From: Spinellus fusiger
Taxonomy: Eukaryota; Mucoromycota; Mucoromycetes; Mucorales; Phycomycetaceae
Direction of reading: 5' to 3'
Length of the DNA: 64,000 nucleotides
NCBI GenBank assembly: GCA_025094145.1
Contig: JALLLS010000064.1
Span: 62,001-126,000, forward strand
Made by a program: the position numbers and the translations under genes. Numbering within the stretch: the stretch's first letter is position 1; each line of letters opens with the position of its first letter. This document shows, in pieces, positions 35,950-48,091 of this stretch. The notes below the pieces were generated by a model. The model worked only from the letters and a program-made list of their open reading frames with translations. It was not told where the DNA came from and did not search any database.

Positions 35950-36347
35950 TTTTTTTGTAAGGAAGTCATTGACTTCAATTTTATTTACACACACAACCTG
36001 TCAGAAACAGGGAGGAAGGCGAGAGAAAAAGATATAGCTATAAGCAAAAGTGCAAAAGAAGAAAAAGAAACAAGAAAAACAAGAAAAAAGAAAACAACTA
36101 CAGATCAGTGTCCAATTCTTGCTCTTCTGCCAGAATAGTCACCAAAGAGACTGCACGTTGGGCTACCACAGTGGGTAGAAAGGGCTTGTTATCAAAAACA
36201 AGTCTCCAATGTGCTCTCCAAATGGCTAGTAAAATTGAACTAATAATTTGGCAAGAGTACATAGACTCATGTGCATTTTCGTATGGAAAAGATAGTGCAA
36301 AAAGAGCATCGGAAATGGTTAAGAAGGTGGGTGCATGTCCAAATTGA
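35950..36347 (-). mobile_element. LINE copy D, 3'-end fragment
   Basis: Minus-strand copy matching the last ~100 ORF2 codons and the 3' untranslated region of LINE copy B (28800-29160). It starts with poly(T) at 35950-35957 (the A tail on the other strand), then the shared GACTTCAATTTTATTT block, and runs to about 36347 where similarity to ORF2 stops. It is a strongly 5'-truncated insertion of the same family, diverged from copy B by scattered substitutions. No clear target-site duplication was seen. Confidence 0.8.
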
Positions 36348-36587
36348 GATGATCATGTTGGAAAACCTAAAAAACAAGAGGTGTGTTTGTTTGAATTAAA
36401 GGATATGTTTCTCAAAGATTCATTGTATGAATTTGGGTCTACTTATATACATATTTTTTCTATGCTACAAAGGGCTAAGTTATACAGTAATGGCTTCTCA
36501 GTAAATTCAGGGATGGTTATCCCTCCCTTGTCCTATATGTGTTTCAAGGGGGAAAAGTCTTCACATTTACAACAACCACATATCTTT

Positions 36588-36634
36588 TATTAAAATTTAG
36601 GCAAGTATTAAATTCAATTAGGTGTGACTGTAGT
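36588..36634 (-). repeat. Tc1 family A right-end fragment
   Basis: TTTTATTAAAATTTAGGCAAGTATTAAATTCAATTAGGTGTGACTGTA is the family A right terminus in the same orientation as 26080-26130 (landmark GTATTAAATTCAATT). Only the end is visible; the preceding 240 bp do not resemble the transposase. Confidence 0.65.
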
Positions 36635-36639
36635 CACAT

Positions 36640-37689
36640 AGCCTATATAGTCACATTGTCTCCTCATTGTCTCCTCATAGTGACACGTGGTGTTGTGAGG
36701 TTGCCGGCCTCAGTGACTGCCAGGTGTAGTGCAGAGAATTGACTTTACAAATTTCTCTGTTCCTCGACTATTTCCTTTTTGGTTCTGTTTCTCTTTCTTT
36801 CCTTTTTGTGTCGATCTTCTCTTCTCTTCCTCTTTTGGAAACCGATATGTTTCTGACGTTTTCTGTACGTGGTAAAGAGATCAATGCTCTTGTCCCACAA
36901 TCTTTTTCTTTTCTTTACTCTTTTTCTCATACTATTCTGTTTTCTACCTAAACTTGTTTTCTCTTTTCTATGATGTATTTCTTTACGCTATTTTAGTTGC
37001 TTTTGCAGTGGATAACTTCATTACTATGAGTTCACCTCAATGGCACTATTTTAGTTTCTTTTTCCTTTTCGTTTTCTCCTGAAGAATCATCGTTATGATG
37101 TATTCTTGTAACAATGCTAGTTTAGCTTATTAAATTTGTAGTTGTTATTCATCTATGATGTAGCAACAATGCAGTTGTCTTAATTATTTTTCTTTAGAAT
37201 TGATTTCTTATGAAATCATTCTGTATTTTTATTAGTTGTTCTTTAGTATAAATACCCTATCTACAAAGAACTGAAATAAATTGTCGAATACTACTCCAAG
37301 ATCTTCTATTATCTTTTATTCTTCCGTTATTTTCTTTTGATATCTTCTACAAGTTGTGGGCAGTGCTACTGTGTTTTCTTGTGAAGTATCATTGTTATCT
37401 ACAAATCAATTCTTAGCAAAGTATTGATTGCGTTCTGTTATTTTGTACCTGCGTGTACTGTTGTTCCCCTTTTATCTGTTTTCTTTTGCTTCACTGTTGT
37501 GTTGCAAAGTATCATTTCTATTTGTTTTCACAGTCTATTCACTTGAACAGACTATTCCTCTATCCTTTCTATTCGTTCACGAACCCTACCTCCAATTTCT
37601 ATTCTGAACCCTTTTCTTACCCTATTACTCTACCTTTCTATCCATCATACACACACCCATAAGTACCACACGCGTCACCTTTTGAAGGC
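36640..37689. other. Repeat-like intergenic sequence, possible LTR
   Basis: T-rich plus strand with a TATAAATACCCTATC block at about 37247 followed 25 bp later by AATAAATTG, an LTR-like promoter/poly(A) arrangement. No partner copy was found in the window, so the assignment is tentative. No protein-like frame. Confidence 0.35.
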
Positions 37690-37925
37690 TACCAATTTGG
37701 AGAGGATAATACTAAGCCCGAAATTAGAGACAGCAATAAGAGGAAACTGAAGATAACAAGGTCTGGACTGAAGCCACGTAGATCAAAGAAGAATAGGTAA
37801 AGAGAGGATAGAAGATGCTTTTTATTCATTCAAAATAGTTGCTTATTTATACTAATTTACATATGATACAATTGACTAAGTATGTCTTGGATGAAGTCAC
37901 ACTCACCCTGAGTAGACTGAAGACA
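37690..37925 (-). repeat. LTR-like element, type 2 copy a (inverted)
   Basis: Reverse complement of 45830-46065 over about 230 bp (landmarks on the minus strand: CAGTCTACTCAGGGTGAGTG, TATAAATAAGCAAC, AATAAAAAGCATCTTC, GGCTTCAGTCCAGACCTTG). A TATA box followed ~20 bp later by AATAAA fits an LTR promoter and polyadenylation signal. Solo, no pol gene nearby. Confidence 0.55.
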
Positions 37926-38519
37926 AGGCATACTGTTCTGTTCAATTATTTAATAAACCCAAAAGAAGTAATCCATGTGAGTCCAATAAGGAAAAGTGTG
38001 CTGGCCAATGGAATCATAGCATTTAGTATAGTGGCGACATTTTTAGAAAGACTTTTGTTTTGACAAAAATGTAAGTCTATCCAAAATTCAAAATCATCCA
38101 TCCATCACCAAATTACTGCATTCATCAACACCACCCACCAACCCACCCACTGCCCAAGCTTCAGGTTGAAATTAGTGCACTCAAGGCACTAACAACAGCA
38201 GCACCAGCAACTGTCACTCCCAAAGTGATACAGTTGTTGTGTTCTGACTTCAATCCAAAGATTCTTCATGAATTGGTCAACATGAGTAGTATGCTGTGAC
38301 ATTCAGAATACTCTATGAAAGCTTGAGTGAACACAAGTACCATAGTACATCTCTGTATCATCTCACTGATCAGTCGTAACTACAAATCAACCTTCTAAGC
38401 TCAAATTATTATCAGACACTTAATGAGCTGCCTTCATCTATAAATCCTTAGTGGATTAAATAAGACCTATCAAAGGCAATTAAAAGTGAAGACATAATAG
38501 ATGGCTCTATAATGGTGTG

Positions 38520-38806
38520 TTTATTCAATGAACCAACCATAAGGCTCCAACATGTAGTCTACCATTAGGTAGAACACCCACACCAACAATGAAGCTATAC
38601 CTATGTAATCTACCATAGGATAGATTATCTACACCAACCATACGGTTGCATCTATCAATAAGCTATGCCATGAACTAATCATTAAATACCAAAAGGTAGA
38701 ATGCCACTAAAGGATAAGCACCCACAAAAAGTATAAATAATGAACCACTCTTCACTTAATAAAAATTATCTTTGTTCAGTCTCGTTATTTTCTACTTGTC
38801 TGAATA
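38520..38806 (+). repeat. LTR-like element, type 4, cut by LINE copy C
   Basis: Has internal imperfect repeats (CTACCATTAGGTAGA and CTACCATAGGATAGA), a TATA-like AGTATAAATAATG near 38728 and TTAATAAAAATT at 38757. It ends abruptly where LINE copy C begins. LTR nature inferred. Confidence 0.4.
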
Positions 38807-41065
38807 ATCACACGCCCTATCAAACTGGTTTTGTGAAGGGTCGTTTCATTGCTGACAATGGCATGATGACTAAGATGTTGATGGAACATGCACGCACTAC
38901 AAACTCTACAGCCATTGGGCTTCTACTCGACCAAGAAAAAGCTTATGATCGCATTCATGCAGGATACCTTCAGAGGGTTCTACAAAAGTTCAACTTTTCA
39001 CCTGCCACTGTCACTTGTATCTGCCAACTCTTCTTCTCTACAACGATACAGATCAACGTCAATGGACACTTATCTCGCCCTCTCCCACAGTTAAGAGGCT
39101 TGCGTCAAGGGGATCCATTGTCACCTATTCTTTTCAATCTTGCTTTTGAGCCTCTACTTCGTCGCCTGCTCCACAACACCCAATTCACTGGCATCTGCCC
39201 TTCTTTTCCCTCTTCTGCGCCACAGCCACCACCCATCAAATTTTTAGCCTATGCTGATGATTTGGTAATATTTTTGCCGGACATGGCACATATGGATCGT
39301 TTACAAGCACATCTTAAGACATATGCAGCTGCCTCCAATGCTCGGACCAATATGCACAAGACCCAGGCCTTTTCCTTGAGTGGAGCACCACTGCCATCCT
39401 GGTCATCAATACTTGCACAGTATCAGATCACGGATTGGCGGGATCGACGGTCACCACACCCACTGATATACTTGGGCTTTCCTTTATACTCTTCCACTGC
39501 ACAGCGCAATACTTTTCTGGCTTCTCTTCTTGTCCACATCAAGACGGCATGCAAGGTTCATCTGTCTTGCTCTCTCTCTCTGTTAGGGGTAAGGCCACTG
39601 TGATTAACACTTTGATCCTGTCAAAACTCTGGCATGTCTTGAGAGTGATATCTGTGCCCAAAGACTTCCTTTCTTGCGTCCGATCTCAGATAGGGCAGTT
39701 TATGCAACACTGTATGTTTCCTCCAGTGAAACTGGGTTTTATGTTTGCTCCTTTGAAGCAAGGTGGACTTGGGTTGCTAGATCCAATGCTCCAGCAATGT
39801 GCTCTTCAACTTCGGTGGTTAGGACCTCTCTGTGCCTCTGCAAGGGTGTCTAATGGCCTGGTCACTCCATGGCTATCAGCACTTCTTTCTACACCAGAAT
39901 CAGATCCAAGACTACCTCTCTTGTGCCCTGACCTCCGTCCTACAGCCTTTTGACACATGAACAGTGTCTTCCATAACATTTTTGCAGCCTTTGATCTCTT
40001 GCCTCGAGACTTCAAGTACCTCACTCTGAACACTGCTACTTGTCTTGACCTACCACTTTCTTCTGCCTGTCTGCCTGTGCCTCACTCCCAATCCTTTCCG
40101 CGTTCTTGGCGCCAATTGTGTGTGTCTGATGCTTTTATCTTTGACCGTAGTATAGACTCCCTTCGACGAAGACTACGGCCAGAGTTGACCCATCACCCCA
40201 CCATCATTAAGAAGTTCTTCCGCTTGCTGGATAGTTCAGACTACTCTTTGCAGTCCTTTATGCTTAGAGCATGTCTGCCCACAACCTTCCTACAAGACGC
40301 CTTCCCCAACCTACCTCCAAGACTCGGCGATTCAGTAGATCTCACCGCTATGCTTAACTCTATGATTCCCAACGGGTTATGGATGAAACTGTCTCCTGGT
40401 GTCTACCGCACAGTATGCCTGCCCACATTGCACCCGTCTCCTCTCTTCAACCCACCCCTAAGACCAACACAATGGCATGCTTTCTGGTCTTTTCCTATCC
40501 ACCATTCAGTTCGTACCATTTGGTATAGGGCCTTGCATAATAAGATCTCTTGTCGCTCTCTTCTCTACCATATTTTACCATTAACTTTCACTTCAGACAT
40601 TTGCCTTATATGCAAATCTGCCGTCGACACCCAAGCCCACTTTCTCTATGAATGCTCGTCCAAGTTCGAGGTTTGGCGTGCCTTTTGCATTAAATACTTT
40701 AATGCTATGCCTACTATTCCTGCTCTTGACCATTTACTCCGCTCTTTCCTTTTTCCTCTCCCCTGCCACCCCGATCTTCCCGCTGCTCCTCTCTTTAGCT
40801 GTGTTATGCTAGCTATCTGGAGACACCACTGGGCCTTTATTTTTGATTACACTCCTTTCAACCCTGACCATGTTTTGACGACAGCAGATCGCTTGGTCTC
40901 CAAGCTATAGGCCGAGTTGAACTTGGATAACTATATTTAATCATAAAACACAAAACACCCAAAAAACAACTAGAAAATAGAAAAACGCAAAAACAAGAGT
41001 TGTGATACTTCCGTATGTAGTGAATTCACAATAAAAACGAGCTACGCTCCTTACAAAAAAATAAT
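38807..41065 (+). mobile_element. LINE copy C, 5'-truncated, RT domain with YADD
   Basis: The copy starts in the RT domain (YQTGFVKGRFIADN) and carries the main RT motifs: LLDQEKAYDRI (motif A Asp), LRGLRQGDPLSPILFNLAFE (motif B) and FLAYADDLVIF (motif C). One single-base frameshift near 39588 separates LSLLG from KATVINTLILSKLWHVL, and one in-frame TGA at 39951-39953 separates LRPTAF from MNSVFHNIF. The C-terminal domain has CLICKSAVDTQAHFLYEC, the zinc motif of the ORF2 end, and stops at 40910. The 3' untranslated region ends CTCCTTACAAAAAAA at about 41063. It is a different subfamily from copy B. Two disabling lesions only, so moderately young. Confidence 0.87.
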
Positions 41066-41330
41066 TATATAACTAGCAGCCATACATCGGCCCACGACGG
41101 GAATTTTGCAACCTACGCTTTGCTTCGGGGAAAATTTGCCCTTTGTAACGGGCCGTGACCGCTAGCCCTTTGGGTGTGTACATCAAGCCAATATTTATCA
41201 GAGCTGTGTATTAGAACTGTGTATCAGAACTGTGTTGACATCTAATTTGGGATCCATATTCCAAGGCAGCAGTGTGCGAGACCCTATTTTTGGTCTCAGT
41301 GTGATGGAGAGTCCGCCTGGGTTGTTGTCT
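41066..41330. other. GC-rich patch and spacer beside LINE copy C
   Basis: Within AT-rich DNA, 41088-41170 is unusually CpG-rich (CGGCCCACGACGGG and ACGGGCCGTGACCGC, with GGCCC/GGGCC able to pair). I cannot assign it; it may be the end of an unrelated transposon or of foreign origin. Confidence 0.35.
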
Positions 41331-41530
41331 TTGGCTTCAACCAAAGGAAGTCCGGACAGTTCAAAGAGTAAACAAAGTCTGATCTTTATTTACTCTTTTG
41401 CACTTGTTTTATAATTCTCTGATTGCTACTGTCTACTAATTTAATAAAAATCTTCCCTTGATAAAGTATATTTCTTAGATACACCCTTGCTACTAACCCT
41501 TCTTCTATTGTGTGGTCCCTTTTAGGTAGT
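41330..41530 (+). repeat. LTR-like fragment, type 1 copy b
   Basis: Direct-orientation partner of 19925-20145, sharing GGACAGTTCAAAGAGTAAA, TTTAATAAAAAT and the terminal GTGTGGTCCC. It is diverged and isolated from any coding retroelement. Confidence 0.45.
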
Positions 41531-42162
41531 CTGTGTTTCTATTGACGGGGATGATGGATATCTCTATCTATGGCAAGTGATTATCTAACAGGGTTTATGC
41601 TGTTGAGATACTCTGTTGGAAGATCCATGGCATCTAATTTATCTGTGAATGCTTTATCACTACTGTAAAAACTAAAGCCTTCTCCAAAAGAAAATATGTC
41701 CATAATTCAATCATTGATCTGAGGTACTATTGTTATTGGTAACCCACAACAATAAATATAGAAGTATTTGTACTTTAAATAACTCATACACTATTTATAA
41801 GATTAGATGGTCAATTTTCCATATATCTTTATAGTATCAGATCATTCAAGTAACCTAGAGATATAACAAAAGTACTTGAGATACATCAAGAAAATTCAGA
41901 TATACTAATTATGTTTTATTAACAAACTCTTTATTATCAAATATTTAATTCAATAATCTGTATCATCCGATATTTGAATGTATTTGGTGGATACATGACA
42001 TGGATTAAGAATAACAATACTACTTCTTTGTATAACATCAGAGTGTTTTGGTGTGATTATAGCTTTTGTAGCTTCTTGGTCTCTTGTGTATGATGGCAAT
42101 GTGTCATTTTCAGGATATAGTATGCTACCATGGATTGTATCTGCTAAATTATTTATGTCATG
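41531..42162. other. Intergenic, nothing recognised
   Basis: AT-rich; probably part of the decayed Helitron-like element that follows, but no peptide was recognisable before 42160. Confidence 0.4.
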
Positions 42163-43153
42163 TCATGGCAACAACATATCATCAGGCACTCTTATCAGCT
42201 CTGAGTTTCCTACTGTCTGAACACTTCTATTGCCAACATCAAGGAGGTGTCTTGAAAACTGCTGCAAGGTATTTGCAAGTATACTGTTTTTTGGTAACAT
42301 GGCTTGCTCAACATGTGTATTCACAACTAACTTGAATATTTTCACAAAGTTCCAAGTGGAAGATCGGTTTATACACTGATCAACACTATCCATCATAGTT
42401 CCTTTGTGCACTACTGGAAGCACTTTGCATATATCACCACCAAATAAAGTAACTTTGCCACCAAAAGGTACGAATCCTAATGTAGGCTGTCAAACTTTTA
42501 TGATATCTCTGAAAGATATATTCACTGCATCAAATACACTACGACTTGTCATAAATGCTTTATTCCATACCATTGGTTTTGTAACTGTTTTTTTAATGAC
42601 AAACTGCTAACTGTTAGTCTCTCGTTTTTAGTGTATAAGATCCAAGGTAACAACATCTTGTATGCTGCTTAGTATGTCTCTTCTCAGTGCGTCTTGGTTA
42701 TGCCATATATAGTTTAGGCAACCTTGCTCAATGTTAGCATATACTCTATACTGATAAAGAAGGCTTTCCAAATAAATGCAAGTGATTTAGTTTTATGTAC
42801 ATCGATCTGAAGCAGTAGTGTTTTAGTGTGCTTCTCTTGACATTTTGGTCATTGACTGAGCATTTTTTTATAGTCCAACCTAACTGTCCTGTAAGAAGAA
42901 AAAAGTACTTAGCTCATAGGATTATGACTGATTCATCTCACTCATTCTTTGCAGTATGCTGGCATCTCTTGGTCATATTACAATGTCTCTACTTTCTGTT
43001 TGGTATCTATTATTATTTAGACAGTTACAATGACTTTTGTGCAAATGACCCTATTCACAACAGCCTGTATATCAATTTTGAAGAAGGTTCACTCAAATAA
43101 TACTATTGGGTACATAAATTGGATCAACATACTTGTTCAAGAAAGTGCGAATA
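42163..43153 (-). mobile_element. Helitron-like (Pif1-type) helicase remnant, second copy
   Basis: Minus strand from about 42600 downward: MVWNKAFMTSRSVFDAVN, a stop, FVPFGGKVTLFGGDICKVLP, VVHKGTMMDSVDQCINRS, WNFVKIFKLVVNTH, then LDVGNRS and ELIRVPDDML. This order (DEAPM-like box, PFGGK, GGDFRQ..PV, INRS..WKH..KVFKL..NMR, GDG..IPDD) is that of Pif1 helicases encoded by Helitrons. The upstream half (42600-43153) is colinear with 160-717. A Tc1 family A copy starts at 43154 at the same place as in the first copy. Stops make it inactive. Confidence 0.65.
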
Positions 43154-44476
43154 CAGCCACACTCAATTGAATTGAATACCTTTAAATATAAATATCAGGA
43201 CGAAATAGATAGGACATGCTCAACATCAAATAAAACACTTTACATATGATCTATAAGCTTCACACTTAAGCTCAACAAAGCTTAATATATTTAGTTATAG
43301 AAAATGAAATAATAATACAGTTAATACTTTGTATGGCCTTCTTTGGCATCAATAACAGCCTGGCATTTGTCTGTCATACTCAGAACTCATCGTTGTGCAA
43401 GTTCAATACCACCTTTCTATATTGATAATAGATACCCTTCTTTCTTCAATACATATTTCCAAGGCGTATCAGACATGTTCAATTGAGTTCAAGTCAGGGA
43501 TTTGTGTAGGCTAGTAATCAAAGAACCCTAATTTGATGTGTCTTTTTTCACCCTCTAGCATGGGCCCCAGTATGACAGCTAGCACTCTTTTATTGTAACA
43601 GAAACTCGCTGTTATTCTTTATGGTGCAATTCAATGAACCAAAGATGGAACTCACTAACTAAAACAATGATGTATTCGTCTTGGTTTACAGTGCCATCAA
43701 CAACGACTAATGAGCCAAATCTATTAGCCTAATAGCAACTCTAAAATATCACACCATTACCACCAAACTACATCGTTGGATCAATAGGATTATAACTATA
43801 ATTTTTTCTAAATATTTTAATGACACAGGCATCTCTATTGCTCTTTTTCATAATGTATGTTGACTCGTCAGACTAAATAATACCTCTCCACTAATCACTT
43901 GTCCAACTGGCATGTTCCTTAGCCCAACAAAGCTGTCTCTCTTTGTGTGTTTTTCAGTGAAGGCTAGCTTGTGTTCTACAGAAAAGGATACATACTCTAA
44001 CTGATTGCAGTAGCTAATAAGAGTGTCTCTATATGCATCCACCTCAAACTTAAATATTCCCAATGCCAGTTGATTGTATGAGGCAAATGGATCCTTTCTA
44101 ATAACATCTTTCCAGGTGTCTTACATCCATAGCATCCATTTTTCTATGTTTTCAATAACTCTCTAAATGCAATAGTCATCCTCACTCTTTGATGTTTCTA
44201 ACACTACTTTAAACTATAGGCTTTTCCCTCACAATCACACTCATAGCCAACTCTAATCCAGTCATAAACAGGCAATAAACACCCTATCATCTTCCACTTT
44301 TTATCTTGTCCTATTCTCCAGAAATGTAATATTCTGAATATCCATCTGAAATACTGTGTTGACCTAACACCATCGAGAAAGAACAGAGCTCCATACAATA
44401 GAAATAAGTCTCTTTTTCCCTTTTATCACCATGCTTCCCAACAAATATTAAATAATAAATTCAATGAGGGTGACTG
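43154..44476 (-). mobile_element. Tc1/mariner family A copy, older, with DDE middle retained
   Basis: It starts after a TA with CAGCCACACTCAATTGAATT and ends GAGGGTGACTG at 44476. Length about 1323 bp, some 300 bp longer than the copies at 718 and 25113. The extra part encodes the missing catalytic core: IWSDESTYIMKKSN near 43860 and VVVDGTVNQDEYIIVL near 43690. Many frameshifts and stops show it is old. It provides the reference showing that the two shorter copies share a deletion. Confidence 0.75.
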
Positions 44477-44566
44477 CGCATTATCGATCAACCAATCAAA
44501 TAATATATTATTGTATATCCATTATACAGAATAGTACTATTATGGCTATTATTAGATAGAACATTA

Positions 44567-45091
44567 TCACAAATCCATCACACAGTCTACCCAGGATGTA
44601 GGTCCATGCACCACAGTACTTTTTCATATATGTCTAAACCCAAGACGAGCATAAAAAGATACAAGTTCTGGTCGACTTAAAAGAGCAATTCGGTGATACT
44701 TTTTTCCACCTCCAGGAAGCGATTGTTTCTTGATGCGCTCTATCCATAGATGAAGAAAGTCTGTCGCAATGCCTTGGCGTTGGTAGGCAGGTGTGATGCA
44801 TACACTGTGAACACATACTGTAGTGCCCCTGGGATCATTCTCTTGCATGGAGGCATAGGTAACAACAGGAGAAGAAGAGAGAGTGGCACTGATAAATCCA
44901 ATAACGTGGGTTCTGTGTTTGACTGTGAAAAATAACTCAGGTCCACTGTCTTTAGCAAATAGAATTCTTTTGGCCAAAGTATTTCGGGAATCGGCCTCTG
45001 TTGGATGAAAAGAGGCTGATTCCATGACTGAGACGCTTTCTAAATCAGAGAGAGAAGTGTATTCATAACGAAGAGAGTCAAGAAACGCCAT
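44567..45091 (-). CDS. GNAT acetyltransferase, AANAT-like; in-frame TGA near the C-terminus
   Basis: Single-exon minus-strand frame: 155 residues from ATG (45091) to a TGA at 44624-44626, then the same frame continues 18 codons to a TGA at 44567-44569. The GNAT core is clear: VCVHSVCITPAYQRQGIATDF holds the acetyl-CoA pyrophosphate loop (QRQGIA), followed by IALLSRPELVSFYARLGF. The downstream codons (STVVHGPTSWVDCVM) resemble the normal C-terminal strand of AANAT-like arylalkylamine N-acetyltransferases. The gene is thus either truncated by a nonsense change, read through, or contains a base error. Substrate is not predictable; fungal relatives acetylate aryl- or polyamines. Confidence 0.75.
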
Positions 45092-45829
45092 GGAAAATAG
45101 TATTTGTATATATGTTTAAGAAGACAGATCGAGAGAAAGAAAAAGAGAGAGAATATATATTCAATATATAATACTACTGTTCTATATTTATGCTTCTTTT
45201 CTGTATACATGCTTCTTTTCTGTATACATACCGATGACCTAGAATAGCTTGTTGGTAGTACTGTTTACCATGTTATACACTACATACCCAAAGATTCTTG
45301 GGATATATAAATAAATATCCTAAGAATAAGATCATACTATTTTTATGATCGGCTAATGTGTTTGAAAAGGCCTTTTTCACTTTCTAAATAGACCATTCAA
45401 AACTCTACTTGCCTGTTTTAACAATGACTATTGACTTTGCAATTAAATGCTATAGAGTTGGATATAAAAGGAAGAATACAGCTGATATTGCAACTCAGTC
45501 ACTGATATTTTTCTCTTAACATAGTTTATTGCTTCTAATACTGGGCTTGAGCTCAATTTATTCCACAAGACATGCATTGTACTTTTATTGGGTATTATCT
45601 ATATTAATAGTATAGTATTAGCTATAGTGTTTATAATGAACACTAGATTCTATTGATAATACAATCTGATAGTGAGGTCTACTATGCAAGGAAATAACAA
45701 TCTGGATCCTTGCAAACCTTTTGATTTTAAACACATTTCCATAAAAGGGATTTGTTCTTTCTTCTTTAAAAAAGAAGATAGAAATACCCCTTAAAAGCCA
45801 GATATATCTTTGGGTGTGTAATCGAACAA
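45092..45829. other. Intergenic, nothing recognised
   Basis: AT-rich. About 45 bp near 45775-45825 (CCCCTTAAAAGCCAGATATATCTTT...) resemble 20930-20985, so it contains repeat debris upstream of the type 2 LTR-like element. Confidence 0.4.
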
Positions 45830-46065
45830 ACAGTGGGTCTTGGATAAAGTCACACTCACCCTGAGTAGACTGAAGACAAGGCATACTTGGTCAATTGCAG
45901 CCTATGTAAATTAGTATAAATAAGCAACCATTTTGAATGAATAAAAAGTCATCTTCTATCCTCTCTTTACTATTCTTCTTTGATCTGCGTAGGCTTCAGT
46001 CCAGACCTTGTTATCCTCAGTTTCCTCTTATTGCTGTCTACTTTCGGGCTTAGTATTACCCTGTC
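45830..46065 (+). repeat. LTR-like element, type 2 copy b
   Basis: Inverted partner of 37690-37925. TATAAATAAGCAACC at about 45918 and AATAAAAAG about 25 bp further, ending TTAGTATTACCCTGTCC. It lies 50 bp from the stop codon of the JmjC gene, so it may supply or overlap that gene's 3' end. Confidence 0.55.
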
Positions 46066-46114
46066 CAAATGGGTAAAAGGCCGAAATCAACAGTAATAAT
46101 AAAAGCCAGGGCCT

Positions 46115-47901
<1,787 letters not shown>

Positions 47902-48091
47902 ACAGGTTACTCGGAGTATGAAACTGAAAAGTTAGGATGATTAAAAAGAAAAAAGATTGACAGTGAAGATTCCAGCTCAGATATGACTTGCCCAAGCCAC
48001 TCCTGATTCTACGCCCACACAGACAAGAGGGAAGCAAGGCCCTTGTGAGTTCTGTCTCTTTCCCTTTCACCGTTTATCTCATAGTTTCATC
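47902..48091. promoter_or_regulatory. Divergent promoter between JMJD7-like gene and RPS17
   Basis: The proposed start codons are only 190 bp apart (47901 minus, 48092 plus), so the two genes must share this interval as a bidirectional promoter. It has no obvious TATA box and a pyrimidine-rich tract (TCTCTTTCCCTTTCACC) just upstream of the RPS17 start. Confidence 0.5.
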
